Below, in pieces: positions 43,242 to 52,419 of a stretch of 64,000 nt of DNA. The translations under genes and the position numbers were made by a program. Origin of the DNA: Ferruginibacter sp050611725. Lineage in GTDB: Bacteria; Bacteroidota; Bacteroidia; Chitinophagales; Chitinophagaceae. Under the pieces are notes generated by a model, which worked only from the letters and a program-made list of their open reading frames with translations, was not told the origin of the DNA and did no database searches. The DNA lies in contig NZ_JBODJB010000001.1 of NCBI RefSeq assembly GCF_050611725.1, positions 2,604,001 through 2,668,000 of the forward strand. The letters are read 5' to 3'. How positions within the stretch are numbered: position 1 is the first letter of the stretch; each line of letters starts with the position of its first letter.

Positions 43242-46200
43242 TTATTTGAAGACCTGCACCTTCTTTGTTTGAATAACATCATCTCCTAATATTACTTTCA
43301 GATTATACACTCCACTTGGCATTACACCCAGTTGTATTGTTTCCACTTCACGAGCATTGGTGAAATTTTTACTCATCATCACCTGACCGACCATATTGTA
43401 CATTTCAACCCTTACTTTCTTAGTAACATACTCTTCAGGAATCAAAACGTTAACATAGGTCTTAGCCGGATTCGGATAAACCTGAATGTCTTTAACCTTT
43501 TTCACTTGAATCACATCGGAGTAACTAATCACATTGTCCTTATCATCTACCACTTTTACTCTGTAGTAATTGGTTCCGGCTACTTGCTTGTTATAAGTAT
43601 ACTGATAAGTGGTTTTTTGAGGAAGATCAATTTTCATGATCGATTTAAAGTTAATGCCGTTAGCACTTTCTTCAATAACGATCTGATTTGATTTTGAAGG
43701 ATTAGTAACCCTCACATCTAGTTGCGCTCTTTCATTATTTACTTTTGCAGTAAAGCTGCTGACTTTAGCATAGGAAGCAGTGCAATCAGATAATGTTAAA
43801 GAGCCTTCGCTATTCAATACTTCTTGTCCATTAATTTTCGTTACAAAAGTATAAATACAATTTGGAGACAAAGGACTTCCTTCGATAGATTTTGTATTAT
43901 ACTTCACCGAAAGTGTGTACGTTGCCCCAGGTGTTGCACCGGTTATACATACCCTGCCATTACCACGAGTGATCGTAACACCATTAGCTATTCTGTTACA
44001 ATTATCATCAAACAACAATATCTGATTTCCCTGATGGATCTCAAACAATTCCAATCCACAGTTATTCGATTGTATAACATCAATACAGAATGTAGCTGAC
44101 GGAGCTATCAGATTAGTATAATAGAAGAAAACACCCGGTGTAGCCACAGATATCACATTGTTGTAGGATTTATAACATATCTCACTCATCGCCTCTCCTG
44201 TTCCGCTATTATAATCAGAACATTGTGTTTGAGTGTGATAAATATGCTGGCCACAATTTAACGGTACCGGATCTACCTTAGCAGATACCTGCGAAGACGT
44301 GCATCCATAAATGCTCTTCGTAGTTACATTATATGTAACACCGGGTGTTAATCCCGTAAAGGTTGGACTTGACTGATAATTTTCGCCATCAATACTGTAC
44401 GTGTAACCACTTCCAAGTGGTGCAGTAACAACTATTGTACCTGTTTGTATTTGACAGCTAGGCTGCGTTACAGTAACTGAAGGCGGTACACCATACCTGA
44501 TTGTCAAGTGCAACGTATCTGCAGAAGGACATCCAACTTGGTTGGTATAGTAATAAATATAATCACCACTTTGTGTGTACACTGTGCCTTTCCAGGTATA
44601 GCTTTCACAAGCTGATTTAGTTTCTGCATTGTGTGAACCATACTTGATTGTCAAGTGCAGTGTATCTGCTGATGGGCAACCAACCTGGTTGGTATAGTAA
44701 TAAATGTAATCGCCACTTTGAGTGTATGTTGTTCCTTTCCAGGTATAGCTTTCACAAGCCGATTTTGTTTCTGCATTGTGTGAACCATACTTGATTGTCA
44801 AGTGCAGCGTATCTGCTGATGGGCAACCAACCTGGTTGGTATAGTAATAAATGTAATCGCCACTTTGAGTGTATGTTGTTCCTTTCCAGGTATAACTTTC
44901 GCAAGCCGATTTTGTTTCTGCATTGTGTGAACCATACTTGATTGTCAAGTGCAGCGTATCTGCTGATGGGCAACCAACCTGGTTGGTATAGTAATAAATG
45001 TAATCGCCACTTTGAGTGTATGTTGTTCCTTTCCAGGTATAGCTTTCACAAGATGATTTGGTTTCTACATTGTGACTGCCGTATTTAATTGTCAAATGCA
45101 AAGTATCTGCAGATGGGCAACCAACCTGGTTGGTATAGTAATAAACATAATCACCGCTTTGGGTGTATGTTGTTCCTTTCCAGGTGTAACTTTCGCAAGC
45201 TGATTTAGTTTCTGCATTGTGTGAACCATACTTGATTGTCAAGTGCAGTGTATCTGCTGATGGACAGCCAACCTGGTTAGTATAGTAATAAATGTAATCG
45301 CCACTTTGAGTGTATGTTGTTCCTTTCCAGGTATAGCTTTCACAAGCCGATTTTGTTTCTGCATTGTGTGAACCATACTTGATTGTCAAGTGCAGTGTAT
45401 CAGCTGATGGGCATCCAACCTGATTGTTATAATAATAAATATAATCGCCGCTTTGCGTATACACTGTTCCTTTCCAGGTATAGCTTTCACAAGCCGATTT
45501 TGTTTCTGCATTGTGTGAACCATACTTGATTGTCAAGTGTAGCGTATCTGCTGATGGGCAACCAACCTCGTTAGTATAGTAATAAATGTAATCGCCACTT
45601 TGGGTGTATGTTGTTCCTTTCCAGGTATAGCTTTCACAAGCTGATTTAGTTTCTGCATTGTGACTGCCGTATTTAATTGTCAAATGCAAAGTATCTGCAG
45701 ATGGGCAACCAACCTGGTTGGTATAGTAATAAACATAATCACCGCTTTGGGTGTATGTTGTTCCTTTCCAGGTATAGCTTTCACAAGCTGATTTAGTTTC
45801 TGCATTGTGACTGCCGTATTTAATTGTCAAATGCAAAGTATCTGCAGATGGGCAACCAACCTGGTTGGTATAGTAATAAACATAATCACCGCTTTGGGTG
45901 TATGTTGTTCCTTTCCAGGTGTAACTTTCACAAGCCGATTTTGTTTCTACATTATGACTACCGTATTTAATTGTCAGATGCAAAGTATCTGCAGAAGGAC
46001 ATCCAACTTGGTTTGTGTAATAATAAATATAATCACCGCTTTGCGTATACACTGTTCCTTTCCAGGTATAGCTTTCACACGCTGATTTAGTTTCTGCATT
46101 ATGTGAACCATACTTGATTGTCAAGTGCAGTGTATCAGCTGATGGACAGCCAACCTGGTTAGTATAGTAATAAATGTAATCGCCACTTTGGGTGTAAGTT

Positions 46201-49200
46201 GTTCCTTTCCATGTGTAACTTTCACAAGCTGATTTTGTTTCTGCATTATGTGAACCATACTTGATTGTCAAGTGCAGTGTATCAGCTGATGGGCATCCAA
46301 CCTGATTGTTATAATAATAAATATAATCGCCACTTTGAGTATACACTGTGCCTTTCCAGGTATAGCTTTCACAAGCTGACCTTGTCTCTGAAACATGAGA
46401 ACCATACTTGATCGTTAAATGCAGTGTATCAGCTGATGGGCATCCAACCTGATTGTTATAATAATAAATATAATCGCCACTTTGCGTATACACTGTGCCT
46501 TTCCATGTGTAACTTTCACATGCAGACCTTGTTTCTGCATTGTGTGAACCATACTTGATTGTCAAGTGTAGCGTATCTGCTGATGGGCAACCAACTTGAT
46601 TGGTATAGTAATAAATGTAGTCGCCACTTTGTGTATACACTGTGCCTTTCCATGTGTAACTTTCACATGCAGATCTTGTTTCTGAAACATGAGAGCCATA
46701 CTTAATGATTAAATGCAATGTATCCGCAGAAGGGCATCCAAACTGATTATTATAGTAGTAGATATAATCACCACTTTGGGTATAAACAGATCCCTTCCAA
46801 GTGTAACTTTCACATGCAGACCTTGTTTCCGAAACATGAGAGCCATACTTAATGGTTAAATGCAATGTATCCGCAGAAGGGCATCCAAACTGATTATTAT
46901 AGTAGTAGATATAATCACCACTTTGGGTATAAACAGTTCCTTTCCAAGTGTAACTTTCACATGCTGATCTTGTTTCTGAAACATGAGAGCTATACTTAAT
47001 GGTTAAATGCAATGTATCCGCAGAAGGACAACCATACTGGTTATTATAGTAGTAGATATAATCACCACTTTGGGTGTATATATTACCATACCAGGTATAG
47101 CTCTCACAAAATACATAGGTATATGCATTGAAGGTTCCTTTTCTAATGGTCAAATGTAATGTATCGGCTGACGGACAACCGTTCAAACAATTATAATAGT
47201 AAATATAATCTCCACTCTGAGTATAAGTCGTACCATGCCAAGTATAACTATTACAAGCAACCTGTGTTTCTGCAAAATGAGTGCCTTTATTTATAGTCAA
47301 ATACATTGTATCGGCAGATGCACATCCATACTGATTGTTATAGTAATAGATATATTTTCCACTCGAAGTATAAACAGTACCATGCCATGTGTAACTATCA
47401 CATACTATTGTAGTTTGTGAATTGTAAGTCCCTTTGTTAATTGTTAGATATAATGTGTCGGCAGAAGGACAGCCCGCTTGATTGAAATATGGATAGACAT
47501 ACTTACCACTTTGCATATATACAATGCCATGCCAGATATAACTATCGCAAGCTGATTTTGTTTCCGTATTGAAACTACCTTTTTTTATAGTTAAGTGTAA
47601 TGTATCGGCAGATGGGCAAGTTGATTGGTTGTAATAATATATATAGTCGCCACTCTGCGTATATACATTACCGTGCCAGGTATAACTATTACAAACTACC
47701 TGCGTTTCTGCATTGTGTGTTCCATTAGTGATTGTCAAGTGCAAAGTATCTGCAGAAGGGCATCCTGCCTGACAAGTATAATAATAAATATAATCACCGC
47801 TTTGAGTGTAAGTTGTTCCATGCCAGATATAGCTTCCACATGCAGATCTTGTTTCAGCATTATGCGTACCATAATTGATAGTTAGATGTAAGGTATCTGC
47901 AGACGGACAACCGTACTGATTTGTATAATAATAGATATAGTTACCGCTTTCTGTGTATACAGTACCCTTCCAGGTATAACTATCACATGCCGATTTAGTT
48001 TCTGCATTATGAGTACTCTTATTGATTGTCAAATGTAGTGTATCAGATGAAGGACAACTAGCTTGACAACAGATGTAGTAATAAATATAATCACCACTTT
48101 GTGTGTACACAGTCCCACGCCAACTATAGCTATCACAGGCAGTATGCGTTTCCGTTATGTGAGATCCACTGTTTACGGTTAACTTAAGTGTAGCAGCACT
48201 ATCACATCCTGCTTTGTTGATCAAATGAACTATATAAGTGCCTGCAGCATTGTAGCTAACATTATTCCATAGATATGGCAATTCAGTAGAACAAATAGTT
48301 ATATTAGTAGTAGAACTTGTGGGTACACAAGGCACAAGGAATCCTGCATCAATTGTCAAATTACTTTGCCCTCCACTTAAAGTAATGCCTGTTACCACTC
48401 CATTCACCGGATCACTATCCTTTGCATCGTCTCCACCTTGATTAGAAGTAGTTGGTACATACCCGTTAGGCGTTGTAAAAGTAACTGTATAAACTCCGGG
48501 AGCAAGACCACAGAAAAGATATCCACCATTTGCATCAGTATTCATTGTTGCCATTGCTCCGTTTGGATAAGTAAGTGTTACTGAAACTCCTGGTATTCCC
48601 GGCTCTCCGGCATCCTGAACACCATTGCCGTTTTTATCATCCCAAACAAAATCACCTAAACAAACTGCTCCCTTCAATCCAAAATCAAGCGTAAGATTTC
48701 CATTCGCTCCATCACCGTCTGTAGTAGGTTCTCCATTAGATGTAAGCGTTATGAAATTACTACGTATCTCTCCCGAAACAGTTGCAATACCATTATTGTC
48801 AAGATTGTTATCACTATTTGGATTGGTGCTTGTAGCTGTATTAACCGAATTAGTATAACCGGTTGGAATAACTACTCCAACAATATAATTTCCGGCTGCA
48901 AGATTGGTAAAAGAATAATTACCACTAGCATTAGTTGACGTGCTAGCTATTGCTGCACCATCCGGAACATTATTGCCATCGGAATCAGTATATAAGTTTA
49001 CAGTGGCTCCAATTATTACCGGCTCGCCGGCATCCTGAAGCCCATTGATATTTTGATCGTACCAAACATAGTCACCTAAATTCAATTTTGGCAAAACATA
49101 ACCTGCGTCTATTGTCAGATTATTTTGACCTTCGGCAAGTGATACGGATACTACTCCACTATTAGGATCACTATCTTTAGTATCATCTCCTCCCTGATTA

Positions 49201-50672
49201 GAAGTAGTTGGCGCATAACCGGACGGTGTAGTAAAAGTCACTGTATAGTTTCCCTGGCCAAGATTACTAAATAAGTAGTATCCATTAGCGTTAGTGGTGG
49301 TACTTACAGTTGAACCATCAGGTTTAGTTAGCGTAACAATCACATTAGGAATTCCCGGCTCACCTACCTCCTGTACGCCGTCGTTATCCAAATCATGCCA
49401 GACATAATCTCCTATTGAACCATCATTACATGGTGTTTGTGTAACAACTTCGGTATTGTTTCCTGTTTTACTGGGACTAGCATGTACAGAAGCAACTACA
49501 GGGAAACCAAATCCTGCAGCACCAAACACCGATTTTTTAACTGTCACTTCATACCATACATCAAATATCCAATTTGGGTAAGAAGCATTAGGTGTATAAT
49601 TTGCATCAGTTGGAGGTGAATTTGTAGTAAGGACATAACCAAAATTATTAAAGTTAATATCCATAGAAGTTCTGAAATTTAATACATCAGATGCTAAGCC
49701 AATAGTAGGATTATTACCATCACCACCAAATCCAAGTGTTGCATATCCTGAAGGAGCAGTTGAACTAACCGTTGTTGAACTGATATAATCTTGCTGAAAT
49801 TTTAATTTTTCAATACCATTTGCATCCCTAATAGACCAGGTTAAATTATCTGAACCGGTCAGATTACCGAAAGTATGTCCGCTTGGCCAGCCTATAGCGC
49901 CAGTACCATAAGTATTATCAACAAAGGTTTTTGCAAATGTTGTTCTTATTGTTACGGTTTCGTCATTCACATTGGCTGTCCATGTACTTTTTGCCCAAAC
50001 AATTGAAGTATTTCCAGCGAAGCAAACCTTACCCCCATCCGGAGGCAGAATTGGGTTATACAACCCTATATCGTAAGTTGTGTTGGTATTATTATCTACA
50101 CCTGAAGGCTCCCCACCTTCTACAAGTGTAATAGTATAACCAATAGCTTCTCCATTGTACACTTTTATACCGTTGTTATCTTCGTCAATATTATTATCAG
50201 GATCTCCACCATTAATTACAGTTATTGCCAATGGAGCCGGAATTAATGCTCCAACAATATAATTCCCGGGATATAGGTTAACAAAGGAATAAAGCCCATT
50301 TGCATCCGTTTGTGTAACACCAATAAAAGCCCCGTCAGGTGCATTATCAGCATTGTCATCTTTGTAAAGATGTACGGTTGTAAAAGTAATCGGCTCATCT
50401 CCTACATCATACTTACCACTTCTATTTTTGTCTAAAAACACCCTATTACCCAGAGTAAGAACGGCCCAGGTTACTTTATCTCCCTTGACTATTTTACCCG
50501 GATTTTCGGAAGATATCTTTGAAGCTCCACTATTTTTATTCATTTCTTTTGCTTGCAACCCTGTGCAAAAGGAAAGAAACACAAATAATAAAAAGATTGA
50601 TTTACTTTTTGTGATAGCATGGCTGAATGATTGGACCAATTTAGATCTGCGGACCATTGACGAAGTTTCCAT
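43242..50672 (-). CDS. Giant repeat surface protein with SdrD-B-like domains and T9SS sorting tail
   Basis: 2476 residues. The signal region is ~22-41 (KSKSIFLLFVFLSFCTGLQA). Four SdrD-B-like domains are centred near 74-205, 415-530, 530-660 and 670-775, each starting like LGDYVWYDQN and with an EF-hand-like loop (DKNGNGVQDAGEP). Between the first two is an unassigned ~200-residue domain. Residues ~834-2059 are 25 tandem repeats of about 49 residues (CESYTWKGT..YTQSGDYIYYY..GCPSADTLHLTIKYGSHNAETKSA type), each with two Cys. Then comes a ~330-residue region and a T9SS type A sorting domain (~2394-2476; IQVYPNPAKTYVNV, MPSGVYNLKV). Likely an exported, surface-attached adhesin or stalk; the exact role is unknown. 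Confidence 0.9.
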   Translation of the reverse strand: METSSMVRRSKLVQSFSHAITKSKSIFLLFVFLSFCTGLQAKEMNKNSGASKISSENPGKIVKGDKVTWAVLTLGNRVFLDKNRSGKYDVGDEPITFTTVHLYKDDNADNAPDGAFIGVTQTDANGLYSFVNLYPGNYIVGALIPAPLAITVINGGDPDNNIDEDNNGIKVYNGEAIGYTITLVEGGEPSGVDNNTNTTYDIGLYNPILPPDGGKVCFAGNTSIVWAKSTWTANVNDETVTIRTTFAKTFVDNTYGTGAIGWPSGHTFGNLTGSDNLTWSIRDANGIEKLKFQQDYISSTTVSSTAPSGYATLGFGGDGNNPTIGLASDVLNFRTSMDINFNNFGYVLTTNSPPTDANYTPNASYPNWIFDVWYEVTVKKSVFGAAGFGFPVVASVHASPSKTGNNTEVVTQTPCNDGSIGDYVWHDLDNDGVQEVGEPGIPNVIVTLTKPDGSTVSTTTNANGYYLFSNLGQGNYTVTFTTPSGYAPTTSNQGGDDTKDSDPNSGVVSVSLAEGQNNLTIDAGYVLPKLNLGDYVWYDQNINGLQDAGEPVIIGATVNLYTDSDGNNVPDGAAIASTSTNASGNYSFTNLAAGNYIVGVVIPTGYTNSVNTATSTNPNSDNNLDNNGIATVSGEIRSNFITLTSNGEPTTDGDGANGNLTLDFGLKGAVCLGDFVWDDKNGNGVQDAGEPGIPGVSVTLTYPNGAMATMNTDANGGYLFCGLAPGVYTVTFTTPNGYVPTTSNQGGDDAKDSDPVNGVVTGITLSGGQSNLTIDAGFLVPCVPTSSTTNITICSTELPYLWNNVSYNAAGTYIVHLINKAGCDSAATLKLTVNSGSHITETHTACDSYSWRGTVYTQSGDYIYYYICCQASCPSSDTLHLTINKSTHNAETKSACDSYTWKGTVYTESGNYIYYYTNQYGCPSADTLHLTINYGTHNAETRSACGSYIWHGTTYTQSGDYIYYYTCQAGCPSADTLHLTITNGTHNAETQVVCNSYTWHGNVYTQSGDYIYYYNQSTCPSADTLHLTIKKGSFNTETKSACDSYIWHGIVYMQSGKYVYPYFNQAGCPSADTLYLTINKGTYNSQTTIVCDSYTWHGTVYTSSGKYIYYYNNQYGCASADTMYLTINKGTHFAETQVACNSYTWHGTTYTQSGDYIYYYNCLNGCPSADTLHLTIRKGTFNAYTYVFCESYTWYGNIYTQSGDYIYYYNNQYGCPSADTLHLTIKYSSHVSETRSACESYTWKGTVYTQSGDYIYYYNNQFGCPSADTLHLTIKYGSHVSETRSACESYTWKGSVYTQSGDYIYYYNNQFGCPSADTLHLIIKYGSHVSETRSACESYTWKGTVYTQSGDYIYYYTNQVGCPSADTLHLTIKYGSHNAETRSACESYTWKGTVYTQSGDYIYYYNNQVGCPSADTLHLTIKYGSHVSETRSACESYTWKGTVYTQSGDYIYYYNNQVGCPSADTLHLTIKYGSHNAETKSACESYTWKGTTYTQSGDYIYYYTNQVGCPSADTLHLTIKYGSHNAETKSACESYTWKGTVYTQSGDYIYYYTNQVGCPSADTLHLTIKYGSHNVETKSACESYTWKGTTYTQSGDYVYYYTNQVGCPSADTLHLTIKYGSHNAETKSACESYTWKGTTYTQSGDYVYYYTNQVGCPSADTLHLTIKYGSHNAETKSACESYTWKGTTYTQSGDYIYYYTNEVGCPSADTLHLTIKYGSHNAETKSACESYTWKGTVYTQSGDYIYYYNNQVGCPSADTLHLTIKYGSHNAETKSACESYTWKGTTYTQSGDYIYYYTNQVGCPSADTLHLTIKYGSHNAETKSACESYTWKGTTYTQSGDYVYYYTNQVGCPSADTLHLTIKYGSHNVETKSSCESYTWKGTTYTQSGDYIYYYTNQVGCPSADTLHLTIKYGSHNAETKSACESYTWKGTTYTQSGDYIYYYTNQVGCPSADTLHLTIKYGSHNAETKSACESYTWKGTTYTQSGDYIYYYTNQVGCPSADTLHLTIKYGSHNAETKSACESYTWKGTVYTQSGDYIYYYTNQVGCPSADTLHLTIRYGVPPSVTVTQPSCQIQTGTIVVTAPLGSGYTYSIDGENYQSSPTFTGLTPGVTYNVTTKSIYGCTSSQVSAKVDPVPLNCGQHIYHTQTQCSDYNSGTGEAMSEICYKSYNNVISVATPGVFFYYTNLIAPSATFCIDVIQSNNCGLELFEIHQGNQILLFDDNCNRIANGVTITRGNGRVCITGATPGATYTLSVKYNTKSIEGSPLSPNCIYTFVTKINGQEVLNSEGSLTLSDCTASYAKVSSFTAKVNNERAQLDVRVTNPSKSNQIVIEESANGINFKSIMKIDLPQKTTYQYTYNKQVAGTNYYRVKVVDDKDNVISYSDVIQVKKVKDIQVYPNPAKTYVNVLIPEEYVTKKVRVEMYNMVGQVMMSKNFTNAREVETIQLGVMPSGVYNLKVILGDDVIQTKKVQVFK
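44496..48170 (-). repeat. Tandem array of 25 units of about 147 bp
   Basis: The words CCATACTTGATTGTCAAGTG and CCTTTCCAGGTATAGC recur with a 147-bp period. I counted 25 copies of the C.SY.W motif in the protein. Copies 1-8 (toward 48170) differ in many residues and vary in length by one residue. Copies 14-25 (toward 44496) are nearly identical in protein and DNA. Confidence 0.9.
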
Positions 50673-51104
50673 ATTCTACTATTTAGGTATAAAAAAGTTT
50701 GTTTCAAATTATGTCTCAACCTTGTACTGAATACTTAATTGAAGACCTTCTTAGGAAAAATAAATTGGAAATTCTTAGAATAGTTATTCTGGTGGTTAAA
50801 CAGATACTGGCTTAAATGAACATGAACAAATATGTATGGTTAGATCATAACAATCGGACGCAAGCAGGGTTTCTGATTTTTTTTATAATAAACAAAGGAC
50901 AGCCTAAAAAACTTACAATCAGGCAAATACAAGATGATACACAGGACCTTGGAAGGAAAAATAAATTTTTGAGAGGGATGTTTAGTTTAGCACTGGTTTT
51001 AAAACGGATAAACGAACTTTAACAAGATATTGTCATTTTTCTTTATTTCCAAATTTTGATTGGCAATATTTAAAAAATATCTAAACCAATCTTAGTGAGA
51101 TAAT
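50673..51104. other. Intergenic region without a supported gene
   Basis: 432 bp of AT-rich DNA between the giant gene and the tRNA-Arg terminator. It holds a 68-codon plus-strand frame (50816-51022) with no ribosome site, signal or family likeness. It also holds a weak direct repeat (GACCTT...AGGAAAAATAAATT at ~50741 and ~50945). I see no supported gene or clear promoter. Confidence 0.5.
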
Positions 51105-51139
51105 TAAAAAAGCCGCAAATTCTCATTTACGGCTTTTTT
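51105..51139 (-). terminator. Intrinsic terminator after tRNA-Arg
   Basis: On the minus strand AAAAAAGCCGTAAAT pairs with ATTTGCGGCTTTTTT (one G-U) around GAG, 11 bp downstream of the tRNA. Confidence 0.85.
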
Positions 51140-51149
51140 ATGCTCTTAG

Positions 51150-51223
51150 TGACCGCGTTAGGATTCAAACCTAAAACCTTCTGATCCGTAGTCAGATGCT
51201 CTATTCAGTTGAGCTACGCAGCC
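51150..51223 (-). tRNA. tRNA-Arg (anticodon ACG)
   Basis: 74 nt. The acceptor stem GGCTGCG/CGCGGTC has one G-U and one U-G pair, discriminator A. The D arm contains AGCTCAACTGAATAGAGC, the anticodon loop is CTACGGA with anticodon ACG, and the T loop is TTTGAATC-like. CCA is not encoded. The ACG anticodon needs A34-to-inosine editing to read CGC and CGA. Confidence 0.93.
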
Positions 51224-51295
51224 AATGGGGTGCAAAAATATAAAATTATTTTATACTGCCCAAGTCTTTATGCATTTTCAGCTATAAATTGCGGT

Positions 51296-51769
51296 ATGAA
51301 ACTTCATTTCTGGACGATTGGTAAAGCTCACGAACCCTATGTAAAAGAGGGCGTTGAGCTATTTACCAAACGAATCAACAACTACTTCCCTTCAGAATGG
51401 AGTATTATTGCTCCTCCAAAAAATGCAGCCTCATTATCGGAAATAGAACTAAAAAAGAAAGAAGGCGAGATCATTCTGAACAATCTGCAAAAAGATGATT
51501 ATTTGGTGCTTTTAGATGAAAGGGGCAAACAAATGTCCAGCGAAACCTTTGCATCTTTCATTCAATCAAGAGCAAACGAAAGTGTAAAAAATGTCATCTT
51601 TCTAATTGGAGGCGCTTACGGCGTTAGTGACGATATCATGAAAAGGGCTAATTATAAATGGGGAGTATCTCAACTGGTTTTTCCTCATCAATTAGTAAGA
51701 TTAATTTTGGCCGAGCAAGTTTACAGAGCATGTAGCATTATAAGAAATGAAAAATACCATCATAGTTAA
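51296..51769 (+). CDS. rlmH: 23S rRNA (pseudouridine1915-N3)-methyltransferase
   Basis: 157 residues from the ATG at 51296, the usual RlmH length. A longer frame from 51209 would run through the tRNA-Arg gene and is rejected. SPOUT-fold marks are LDERGKQMSSETFASFI (~80), the knot loop FLIGGAYGVSDDIMKRA (~105) and the C-terminal VRLILAEQVYRACSIIRNEKYHH. It methylates pseudouridine 1915 in helix 69 of 23S rRNA, the same helix modified by RluD-type enzymes such as the one at 19974. Confidence 0.96.
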   Translation: MKLHFWTIGKAHEPYVKEGVELFTKRINNYFPSEWSIIAPPKNAASLSEIELKKKEGEIILNNLQKDDYLVLLDERGKQMSSETFASFIQSRANESVKNVIFLIGGAYGVSDDIMKRANYKWGVSQLVFPHQLVRLILAEQVYRACSIIRNEKYHHS

Positions 51770-51792
51770 TTTCAATTTTAAGACAATATTTT

Positions 51793-52419
51793 ATGAACGA
51801 ATTTACACTCTTCCCTGTAACCTTTTCAATTATAGCCATTACCGTACTAACTACTTTGCTTGGATTCAATAGCCAGGATATCAGATCAAAAGCATTGTTC
51901 TATCCTTATCAAATGACCGGCCCCTCACAGTATTACAGATTTTTTAGCCATGGATTGATACATGCCGATTACGTACATCTGTTCTTTAATATGTTTACAC
52001 TTTATTCTTTTGGAAGAGTTGTAGAGATCTTTCTTTTTACAAAAACGGAGTATGTGATACTCTATGTATCTGCACTTGCTGCATCTTCTATCTTTGATTT
52101 TTTCAGAAACAGAAAGAATTATAATTATGCAGCTTTAGGTGCTTCGGGTGCTGTTTCGGCTGTGGTTTTCGCCACACTCATATTTGATCCTTGGGAAAAA
52201 GGCATCGCATTATTCGGACTGCCCTTTTTAGCTATACCCAATATTTTATTTGCTATTTTGTATATATGGTTTTGCGCTTACATGGACAAGAGAGGAAAAG
52301 ACAATATCGGCCACAATGCCCATCTGTGGGGTTCGGTTTATGGTTTCTTATTAACTGCGGTATTAAAACCTGACTTATTCAAATCGTTCATCGATAAACT
52401 TATGCATCCGCATTTTTAA
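51793..52419 (+). CDS. Rhomboid-family intramembrane serine protease
   Basis: 208 residues with six predicted helices. The rhomboid pattern is present: HGLIHADYVHLFFNMFTLYS (~55-75), catalytic Ser in ALGASGAVSAV (~115-125) and catalytic His in GHNAHLWGSVYGF (~175). It cleaves substrates within the membrane. It starts 23 bp after rlmH and is probably co-transcribed. It is convergent with tilS, and its 3' end overlaps the 3' end of tilS by 20 bp. Confidence 0.92.
   Translation: MNEFTLFPVTFSIIAITVLTTLLGFNSQDIRSKALFYPYQMTGPSQYYRFFSHGLIHADYVHLFFNMFTLYSFGRVVEIFLFTKTEYVILYVSALAASSIFDFFRNRKNYNYAALGASGAVSAVVFATLIFDPWEKGIALFGLPFLAIPNILFAILYIWFCAYMDKRGKDNIGHNAHLWGSVYGFLLTAVLKPDLFKSFIDKLMHPHF

Noticed and set aside
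44752..44973. Alternate minus-strand frame within the repeat array
   Set aside because: It is a shadow frame created by the 147-bp tandem units; the long frame explains the sequence.
43242..50672. 147-bp repeat array as a CRISPR array
   Set aside because: The repeats are contiguous, without unique spacers, and are translated in one long frame.
50816..51022. 68-codon plus-strand frame before the tRNA-Arg
   Set aside because: No family likeness, signal peptide, promoter or ribosome site, and the composition is that of AT-rich intergenic DNA.
51209..51295. Longer N-terminus for rlmH
   Set aside because: The extension is the antisense of the tRNA-Arg gene, and RlmH family length matches the ATG at 51296.
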